A stretch of DNA of 50,141 bases from the NCBI GenBank assembly GCA_947502265.1, contig CANMZB010000027.1:1-50141 (forward strand). Direction: 5' to 3'. How positions within the stretch are numbered: position 1 is the first letter of the stretch; every line of letters begins with the position of its first letter. Of the stretch, positions 44,467 through 50,141 are shown piece after piece. The stretch is from an uncultured Sulfitobacter sp. Its GTDB lineage: Bacteria > Pseudomonadota > Alphaproteobacteria > Rhodobacterales > Rhodobacteraceae. The position numbers and the translations under genes were made by a program. The notes beneath the pieces were generated by a model that searched no databases, was not told where the DNA came from, and saw only the letters and a list, made by a program, of their open reading frames with translations.

Positions 44467-44480
44467 TTGACGTAAGTCAA
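44467..44480 (+). promoter_or_regulatory. FNR-like site (TTGAC-N4-GTCAA) upstream of ccoG
   Basis: TTGACGTAAGTCAA is a perfect palindrome differing from the FNR consensus at one base in each half site. A class II start would be near 44515, 35 bases before ccoG; the -10 region there is weak. It may bind FnrL less tightly, or the FixK-like protein or another Crp/Fnr member instead. Confidence 0.7.
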
Positions 44481-44549
44481 AAAACCCCCGTCAGTCGATT
44501 GAGCCAATGCCTGACGGTAAATAAAAGTCGGCGCAAAGGATAATCACAC

Positions 44550-46094
44550 ATGTCAGAACCCGCCCTTTACGCCGCCCAAGAACCGATTTTTCCACGTCGG
44601 GTCACTGGTGTGTTCCGCCGTCTCAAATGGTGGATTCTGGGTGTGACTCTCAGCATCTATTACCTGACACCGTGGTTACGTTGGGATCGTGGCCCCAACC
44701 TGCCCGATCAGGCGGTTCTGGTGGATATGGCCAACCGCCGGTTCTACTTTCTCTGGATCGAGATATGGCCGCACGAGTTCTATTTTGTGGCCGGTCTTCT
44801 GATCATGGCGGGGTTGGGCCTTTTTCTGTTCACCTCGGCGCTGGGACGGGTCTGGTGCGGCTATACCTGCCCGCAAACCGTGTGGACCGATCTTTTCATT
44901 CTCGTAGAGCGCTGGATCGAAGGCGATCGCAACGCGCGCGTTCGCTTGCACCATGCAAAGTGGGACTTTAAAAAATGGCGCCTGCGGATCACAAAATGGG
45001 CGGTATGGCTCGTGATCTCGGTTGCAACGGGCGGCGCATGGGTCTTCTATTTCGCGGATGCACCCACGCTGCTTGGTGATCTGGTGCGGCTTTCGGCGCA
45101 TCCCGCCGCCTATATCACCATCGCCGTACTGACCGCGACGACCTTCATTTTCGGCGGCTTCCTGCGCGAGCAGATCTGCATCTACATGTGCCCGTGGCCG
45201 CGCATACAGGCCGCGATGATGGACCCCGATACAATCACCGTCGCCTACCGCGAATGGCGCGGAGAGCCGCGCGGCAAGGGTAATGTACGCAAACGCGATC
45301 GCGCAGCCGCAGAAAAAGCCGAAGCGGAATCCAGGGCCGCTGGTCCGGGCGAGGCACGTTATACCTCCACCCCCTATCCCAACAAGGCGCTACAGGTCGG
45401 CGGTGCGCCCCTGCTTGCCGCAGCCCAGCAAGAACACGGTGACTGCATCGACTGCATGGCCTGCGTCAACGTCTGCCCGATGGGCATCGACATCCGCAAC
45501 GGTCAACAAATGGAGTGCATCACCTGCGCCCTGTGTATCGACGCTTGTGATGATGTGATGGCCAAGATCGGCAAGCCGCGCGGCCTGATTGATTATATGG
45601 CCCTGTCCGACGAGCCGGCAGAACGCGCAGGCGGCGCGCCGAAATCGGTCTGGCGTCACATCCTGCGCCCTCGCACGTTGCTTTACACCGCGATGTGGGC
45701 CCTGCTTGGCCTCGGACTGGTGTACGCCCTGTTCATCCGCACAGATATCGAGCTGACCGTAAGCCCGGAGCGCAACCCGACCTATGTTGTTCAATCCGAC
45801 GGTTCCGTGCGCAACATTTATGATGTGCGTCTGCGCAATAAATCAGGTGATGACCGCCAGTTCCGCATGAGTCTGACCACAGACGCGGCCCTGCGCATCG
45901 ACCTTGAGGGCAACGACGGTCATCTCGACGTGTCCGTCCCTGCCGACACGACAATCCTGCAACGGGTTTATGTGACCGCCCTGCCGCAGGATCCGGCAGC
46001 CACCGACCGTGAAACCGATCTGCGGATCTGGGTGGAAGACCTTGTAACCGGTGCGCGCGCCAGCCGTGAAACCACATTTAACGGGAGACGGTAA
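44550..46094 (+). CDS. ccoG: CcoG, polyferredoxin-like cbb3 assembly protein
   Basis: This 514-residue membrane protein has four to five helices in the first 215 residues with CGYTCPQTVWTDLF and QICIYMCPWPRIQ. Two ferredoxin-like 4Fe-4S motifs begin at Cys299 (CIDCMACVNVCPMGID; CITCALCIDACD). The C-terminal Ig-like domain (~395-514) is periplasmic. Known: CcoG (RdxA/FixG) reduces Cu(II) to Cu(I) for cbb3 assembly. AAAGGA precedes the ATG. It is the first gene of ccoGHIS, coupled to ccoH by a one-base overlap (TAATG). Confidence 0.95.
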   Translation: MSEPALYAAQEPIFPRRVTGVFRRLKWWILGVTLSIYYLTPWLRWDRGPNLPDQAVLVDMANRRFYFLWIEIWPHEFYFVAGLLIMAGLGLFLFTSALGRVWCGYTCPQTVWTDLFILVERWIEGDRNARVRLHHAKWDFKKWRLRITKWAVWLVISVATGGAWVFYFADAPTLLGDLVRLSAHPAAYITIAVLTATTFIFGGFLREQICIYMCPWPRIQAAMMDPDTITVAYREWRGEPRGKGNVRKRDRAAAEKAEAESRAAGPGEARYTSTPYPNKALQVGGAPLLAAAQQEHGDCIDCMACVNVCPMGIDIRNGQQMECITCALCIDACDDVMAKIGKPRGLIDYMALSDEPAERAGGAPKSVWRHILRPRTLLYTAMWALLGLGLVYALFIRTDIELTVSPERNPTYVVQSDGSVRNIYDVRLRNKSGDDRQFRMSLTTDAALRIDLEGNDGHLDVSVPADTTILQRVYVTALPQDPAATDRETDLRIWVEDLVTGARASRETTFNGRR

Positions 46095-46546
46095 TGAAAA
46101 CTGAAATCACAGGATGGCATGTACTGGCTATTTTCGGCCTGGCTTTTGGCGTCATCATTACGGTGAACCTTACGCTCGCGGTGAACGCCGTCAGAACATT
46201 CCCCGGTCTGGAGGTGGATAACTCCTATGTCGCCAGCCAGAAATTCGACACGGATCGCGATGCGCAGATTGCTTTGGGCTGGGATGTGTCGGCGGACCTT
46301 GACGGGAACGATCTGGTCTTGCGGATCGTGCAGAACGGCACCCCCATCGCGCCGATGATCGAAGAAGCCATCTTTGGCCGGGCGACCAGCGTCCAACAGG
46401 ATCAAACGCCGGAGTTCAGCTTTATCAATGGTGCACTGCGCGCCAGGGTCGAAGGCGGTGAAGGCAACTGGAACCTGCGCCTGAAGGCCCGCGCGCCCGA
46501 TGGGACGCTTTTTCAACAGCGCGTTATTGTGAGGACAGACCAGTGA
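46094..46546 (+). CDS. ccoH: CcoH/FixH, cbb3 assembly protein
   Basis: This 150-residue protein has one N-terminal helix (WHVLAIFGLAFGVIITVNLT) and a periplasmic domain with FPGLEVDNSYVASQKF, the FixH hallmark. It is needed for stable cbb3 oxidase, probably by contacting CcoI and assembly intermediates. It overlaps ccoG by one base and ccoI by four (GTGA). Confidence 0.92.
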   Translation: MKTEITGWHVLAIFGLAFGVIITVNLTLAVNAVRTFPGLEVDNSYVASQKFDTDRDAQIALGWDVSADLDGNDLVLRIVQNGTPIAPMIEEAIFGRATSVQQDQTPEFSFINGALRARVEGGEGNWNLRLKARAPDGTLFQQRVIVRTDQ

Positions 46547-48660
46547 CAGCCGCCTGCCCTGCTTGCGTTTCCGTGGCCCCTTCATCAGAACAGATGAACG
46601 CAGCCGCAGCGCAGTTTTCCCTGCCAACAATCCACTGTGCCGCCTGCATCGGCAAGATCGAGAGGGAATTGGCAGGCGTGATCGGCGTGCAATCCGTACG
46701 GGTCAATCTTTCGCTCAAGCGGCTGTCGGTAACCGGACCTGTCACATCCGAACGCATTCTTGCCTCGCTCGACGCGCTCGGCTTCGAGGCTTACCCACTG
46801 GACGGTGCAGCGCTGAACCGCGCGCGCGACGATGTGGGCCGCGCGTTGCTGACCCGCATGGCGGTTGCGGGTTTCGCCATGATGAACGTCATGCTGTTAT
46901 CCGTGGCCGTGTGGTCGGGGGCTGCGGACGCGACCCGCGATCTTTTTCATCTGATTTCCGCTGTTATCGCAATTCCTGTTGTCGCCTATTCGGCGCAGCC
47001 TTTCTTTCAAAACGCATGGGCGGCGCTGCGGGTGAAACGCCTGAACATGGATGTGCCGATCTCGCTTGCCATCATACTGGCGGCGGGCATGTCGCTTTAT
47101 GAAACGCTGCAAAGCGGCGATCACGCCTATTTCGATGCGGCTTTGTCGCTCACTTTCTTTCTGCTGATCGGCAGGTACATGGATCACCGCACCCGCAGCG
47201 CCGCGCGCTCTGCGGCGCGCGAGTTGACAGCGCTTGAGGTTCACACCGCAGAACGGTTGGTGGGCACCGTCGCGCAGACGGTTTCCGTTTCCGAGCTGAG
47301 GGTGGGTGATACGGTGATCGTCCCCACGGGCGCGCGGGTGCCTGCGGATGGCACGCTGTTGTCTGACACGGCCTTGATGGACCGCTCGTTTCTGACCGGT
47401 GAAAGTGCCGCCATCAACCTTGGCGCGGGCGATAGCGTTCAAGCCGGAGAGATCAACATCGCCGAGCCGCTGCATCTGCGGGCCACAGCGGTGGGCGAGG
47501 ATACGTCTTTGCGCCGCATGGCCGCTTTGGTCGAGACGGCCGAGAACGCACGCAACAGCTATACCGCGCTTGCCGACAGAGCCGCGCAAATTTATGCACC
47601 CGCCGTGCATCTGCTGGCGCTTGTGGCCTTTGCCGGTTGGGTGACCGCCACCGGTGACATACGCCACGCGCTCAACATCGCGATTGCGGTGCTGATTATT
47701 ACCTGCCCCTGTGCGCTGGGTCTGGCCGTGCCTGCGGTTTCGACCGCCGCAATCAGCCGTTTGTTTTCCGCAGGATTCCTCGTGAAACACGCAACAGCGC
47801 TGGAGCGGTTGGCGGAAGTCACGCACATCGTGTTCGACAAGACGGGCACGCTGACGCTGCCAGCTATCGCCTTGCCGGATGCAATGACCGAGGCGGAAAA
47901 ATCTGTCGCGAAATCGCTTGCACAGGCCTCGCATCACCCGTTGTCACGCGCGCTGGTCAACGCTGTTGACACAACAGCGCCCGCCCAAGTCGAGGATATT
48001 CGCGAGGTTGCAGGGCAAGGCATCGAAGGCCTGTATCAGGGAGAAACCGTCCGGCTGGGCCGTGGGCCATGGCTGGATGCCGATTTCAGCGGCCTTGGCC
48101 TGCGTATCGGCGACCTTCCGGCGCTACAGATTGAATCCCCCGAAACGGTGCGTGAAGGCGTGCGCGAGGCGCTTGGCGCGCTGGATTTACCGTGTGAGGT
48201 TGTCACCGGCGATGCCCCCGCCCCTGCCGGGCGGCTGGCAAAGCAGCTAAACATAAAGGTGACGCCAGACTCGCGCCCCGAAGACAAGCTGCACCGTCTT
48301 GAAGAGCTTGCCGCCGCGGGCGAGCGGGTGCTGATGATTGGTGACGGGCTGAATGACACCGCAGCGCTTGCTGCGGCCCATGCCGCAATCGCGCCGGCAA
48401 CGGCGCTGGAAGCTTCGCGCAGCGCGGCTGACATCGTGGTCCTCAAAGAGAGCTTTGCCGACTTGCCGCTGGTGCTGAGCGTCGCGCGGGCAACACGCAG
48501 CCTGTCGCAACAGAATTTCGCCATTGCCGCTGTCTATAACTTTATCGCAGTGCCGATTGCGCTGGCCGGCTACGCCACCCCGCTTGCGGCGGCCTTGGCG
48601 ATGTCGATCTCTTCGATTACAGTCCTTCTTAACTCGCAACGGATGAGGTTGATCAAATGA
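46543..48660 (+). CDS. ccoI: CcoI, copper-transporting P1B-type ATPase
   Basis: This 705-residue ATPase starts at GTG within the ccoH stop. It has an extra N-terminal CPAC, then a metal-binding domain with Cys32-Ala-Ala-Cys35 (HCAACIGKIE). Eight membrane helices include the transport motif Cys388-Pro-Cys390 (ITCPCALGLAVP). Phosphorylation is at Asp432 (DKTGT), with SHHPLSRAL in the nucleotide domain and GDGLNDTAAL near the end. Known: CcoI exports Cu(I) to the periplasmic side for CuB of cbb3 oxidase, rather than for copper detoxification. The operon context supports CcoI over CopA. Confidence 0.95.
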   Translation: MTAACPACVSVAPSSEQMNAAAAQFSLPTIHCAACIGKIERELAGVIGVQSVRVNLSLKRLSVTGPVTSERILASLDALGFEAYPLDGAALNRARDDVGRALLTRMAVAGFAMMNVMLLSVAVWSGAADATRDLFHLISAVIAIPVVAYSAQPFFQNAWAALRVKRLNMDVPISLAIILAAGMSLYETLQSGDHAYFDAALSLTFFLLIGRYMDHRTRSAARSAARELTALEVHTAERLVGTVAQTVSVSELRVGDTVIVPTGARVPADGTLLSDTALMDRSFLTGESAAINLGAGDSVQAGEINIAEPLHLRATAVGEDTSLRRMAALVETAENARNSYTALADRAAQIYAPAVHLLALVAFAGWVTATGDIRHALNIAIAVLIITCPCALGLAVPAVSTAAISRLFSAGFLVKHATALERLAEVTHIVFDKTGTLTLPAIALPDAMTEAEKSVAKSLAQASHHPLSRALVNAVDTTAPAQVEDIREVAGQGIEGLYQGETVRLGRGPWLDADFSGLGLRIGDLPALQIESPETVREGVREALGALDLPCEVVTGDAPAPAGRLAKQLNIKVTPDSRPEDKLHRLEELAAAGERVLMIGDGLNDTAALAAAHAAIAPATALEASRSAADIVVLKESFADLPLVLSVARATRSLSQQNFAIAAVYNFIAVPIALAGYATPLAAALAMSISSITVLLNSQRMRLIK

Positions 48661-48794
48661 ATGTTCTCGTGTTTCTGATCCCGGTGTCACTGGTGCTGGG
48701 CGCTATTGGCCTTGTGGCGTTCCTATGGACCGTACGCTCCGACCAGTACGACGATGACAAAGGCAATGCCGCGCGCATTTTGCTCGACGACTGA
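48657..48794 (+). CDS. ccoS: CcoS, small cbb3 assembly protein
   Basis: This 45-residue protein has a single helix (VLVFLIPVSLVLGAIGLVAF), a Trp, then RSDQYDDDKGNAARILLDD, which is the CcoS signature. Its ATG overlaps the ccoI stop (ATGA). Known: CcoS is needed for cofactor insertion into CcoN. It completes ccoGHIS. Confidence 0.93.
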   Translation: MNVLVFLIPVSLVLGAIGLVAFLWTVRSDQYDDDKGNAARILLDD

Positions 48795-48936
48795 AGCGCG
48801 CCAGACGATATACCGGCAGCGTCAGGTCAATTCGATTTTCATCGTGTGTGGTGTGGTCACGGGATGATGGCAGAGCGGCTCGTGCAAATTCTGGCCAGTA
48901 GTAAGGTGAATCAACTTGAGAGAATGACAATTCAGC

Positions 48937-48993
48937 CTGACGAAACGAAAGAACCACGCGTCAGATTTCAAGGCCAAGATTGCGCTCCGTGAA
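48937..48993 (+). mobile_element. IS3-family OrfA (transposase) N-terminal remnant
   Basis: In one frame these bases read LTKRKNHASDFKAKIALRE, close to the start of IS3-type OrfA proteins (family pattern MTKRxxHxPxFKAKVAL). The start codon is CTG instead of ATG, and the similarity ends after 19 residues. A TGA lies just upstream. It is a dead scrap, so an IS3-type element once sat here. Confidence 0.45.
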
Positions 48994-49439
48994 GAAGTGA
49001 TGCTATCGAAACTATCCAGGGTAGTATGGTGTTTTCGCGACACGGATTGGCGCATGGAAGCGTGCTGCACTCAAATATCGGCCGACTTGTGGCGCAGCGC
49101 GGTTTTGAAACGTGCCTGGGATCGTAGGTAGATACTTCAGCGCAGTTGAAACCGGTTCGCAGACAGGCGACCATCACAATACCTCGGGTCAACCTTTGCT
49201 TACTGCGCAGCTGCTGAAGTCGAAGTGGAAATTTCCGGTCTATTATCAACAATTTTTCTTAGAATGCACAACATGCCAATACTCGAGGCATATTTCAACT
49301 TGCACTTATTCTCCTGCCCATGATGGATTACGATCTTAGCCTTTGTATCGTATATTATTCTTTTCAGGAAAGCCGAAAAGAAACAGTGAAGAATGTAGGG
49401 ACTGTGGGCAATAAAAACTCCCAGCGGGTCTGATTTCTT
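48994..49439. other. Unassigned stretch after the cbb3 genes
   Basis: I see no convincing gene here. Short open frames exist on both strands, but none has a ribosome binding site, a domain or family-like composition. Base composition drops towards AT around 49230-49400, typical of degraded mobile-element DNA. Confidence 0.5.
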
Positions 49440-49468
49440 ATTCAAACTTCCCGAATGGAGGTTTGAAT
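49440..49468 (+). repeat. Hairpin covering the transposase start site
   Basis: ATTCAAACTTCC (49440-49451) pairs with GGAGGTTTGAAT (49457-49468) with one G-T pair, around a five-base loop. The right arm contains the ribosome binding site GGAGG and runs into the ATG at 49467. If transcribed from outside, the hairpin would hide the start, a known way in which insertion sequences limit transposase synthesis. Confidence 0.6.
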
Positions 49469-49735
49469 GAGCGAGCAGAACTTTGTGCTGACGGGTCGTG
49501 CATGGCAGCGGCTTGAACCGCATTTGCCGGGAAAGGCCAACGACGCGGGGCCCACGGCAAAAAGTAATCGCCTGTTCCTCGAAGCAGTTTTCGGCGGGTT
49601 AGGACCGGCGCGCCATGGCGCGACTTTCCGCCCGCTTCCGGCAATTGGAACAGCCAGTTCCGGCGCTGAGCCAAAACCCGCGTATTCGATAATCTTTTCA
49701 ACGCCATGAGCGGTGACCCCGACCCTGAATACGCA
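49467..49735 (+). pseudogene. IS5-family transposase, N-terminal fragment, frameshifted
   Basis: The start MSEQNFVLTGRAWQRLEPHL resembles IS5-type transposases (LTDxQWxRIxPxLPG). It continues to NRLFLEAV, then shifts frame near 49590. The next frame reads RRVRTGAPWRDFPPASGNW (family: RTGAPWRDLPPxFGxW), with a TGA at 49667-49669 replacing a Trp, then TRVFDNLFNAMSGDPDPEY. After ALI the family match stops (relatives continue DGTIV), so the 3' two thirds with the catalytic core are gone. GGAGG precedes the ATG inside a hairpin. Confidence 0.75.
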
Positions 49736-49870
49736 CTCATCCCGAATGGGCGCCTGATGGCGCATATCGAAGGCTACCCTGTGGTGTGGAATGTTGTTGT
49801 ACGGCAAGAGCGTATAAAGCTTTCCTGATGTGCCGCATTAGATGCGACTGAAGGTGATCGTGGGGAGGGG

Positions 49871-50044
49871 TTAACGCCTCTCCCTCGCCACCTCCGGTTT
49901 GGGGCGCTCGTCTTCGGAATAAACGGATTCAGTGGCCCATTCTTCGCTATTTCTGGCAATCGTCACCAGCAAGCCCAAAACAAGCCCTGCGACCAACGCT
50001 GTAATTCCGCTGTCTATGGCTTCGCCAAAATTCGCAGCGGCCAA
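49871..50044 (-). CDS. Possible small membrane protein, unrecognised
   Basis: A 57-residue frame starts at TTG 50044 with AAAGG just upstream. It reads MAAANFGEAIDSGITALVAG, then a hydrophobic stretch (GLVLGLLVTIA) that could be one membrane helix, and a charged tail (RNSEEWATESVYSEDERPK). I do not recognise the family. The unusual start and short length make it doubtful; composition and the helix-plus-charged-tail layout are the only support. Confidence 0.25.
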   Translation of the reverse strand: MAAANFGEAIDSGITALVAGLVLGLLVTIARNSEEWATESVYSEDERPKPEVARERR

Positions 50045-50131
50045 GTACCTTTCGACAGTAGCGGTGACCTGCCCCCCGAAACTTCCCTCACTTTAATGTA
50101 GAGTTTGCTCAACCTTCGAAGGAGTAAACAA

Positions 50132-50141
50132 ATGCGACAGA
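50132..50141 (+). CDS. Start of a gene cut by the window end
   Basis: AAGGAG (50119-50124) followed seven bases later by ATG CGA CAG at 50132 is a strong translation start. Only three codons are visible, so the product cannot be named. Confidence 0.5.

Noticed and set aside
46897..47937. 346-residue open frame on - opposite ccoI
   Set aside because: ccoI has all P-type ATPase motifs; the - frame is a shadow.
48822..49252. Two overlapping open frames on - downstream of ccoS
   Set aside because: No start site or domain; the region contains transposase scraps on the + strand.
1..50141. CRISPR array, rRNA, tRNA or replication origin
   Set aside because: Looked for by eye on both strands; no regularly spaced repeats, rRNA-like blocks, cloverleaf sequences or clustered DnaA boxes were recognised.

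Overview
The window looks like chromosomal DNA from an alphaproteobacterium of the Rhodobacterales (Roseobacter/Paracoccaceae type). The basis is the gene content and order: ccoNOQP-ccoGHIS beside fnrL and hemN, a DctPQM TRAP transporter, acetyl-CoA synthetase, TamA/TamB, an RTX-Hint secreted protein, and high-GC coding sequence. No rRNA, tRNA, CRISPR array or replication origin was seen.

Layout. 1-3.7 kb: a decayed accessory patch. A scrap of an IS3-type transposase abuts a 5'-truncated, multiply frameshifted SNF2-family helicase pseudogene, followed by an intact, translationally coupled ASCH-domain gene. 3.7-8.2 kb: RTX/Hint secreted protein, PhzS-like flavin monooxygenase, and a tandem universal stress protein (Usp) behind a perfect FNR box. 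8.2-12.5 kb (minus): an Mla-type lipid-transport operon (STAS-MlaE, MlaF, long MCE protein, auxiliary lipoprotein). 12.7-20.1 kb: a signalling and stress block with a DUF2892 membrane protein, an M50-CBS protease, the remains of a PAS hybrid kinase, an OmpR-type response regulator, a FixK-like Crp/Fnr regulator, a DUF3775 protein, a second Usp and a PAS histidine kinase. 20.2-24 kb (minus): a YhaN/SbcC-like ATPase with a YhaO/SbcD-like nuclease. 24-31 kb: AI-2E family transporter, TRAP transporter, acetyl-CoA synthetase. 30.8-38.4 kb: AraC pseudogene, flavin reductase, TamB and TamA. 38.6-48.8 kb: hemN, fnrL and the complete cbb3 oxidase structural and assembly genes. 48.8-50.1 kb: transposase remnants, a possible small ORF, and the start of a gene running off the end.

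How the genes fit together. Five perfect FNR boxes (TTGAT-N4-ATCAA) and one GTCAA-type variant precede hemN/fnrL, ccoN, ccoG, both Usp genes and the divergent DUF2892/M50 pair. One of them also lies between DUF3775 and the second Usp. FnrL, encoded here with its Fe-S cysteines, is therefore the likely local controller of a low-oxygen programme that covers the high-affinity oxidase, anaerobic haem synthesis and a Usp plus membrane-protease stress module. That module resembles in content the mycobacterial DosR hypoxia regulon. A FixK-like regulator, a response regulator and a partly deleted PAS kinase inside the same block suggest a second oxygen or redox input that is being remodelled. The best candidates for undescribed biology are this FNR-driven stress block and the relic SNF2-helicase/ASCH gene pair at the left edge.
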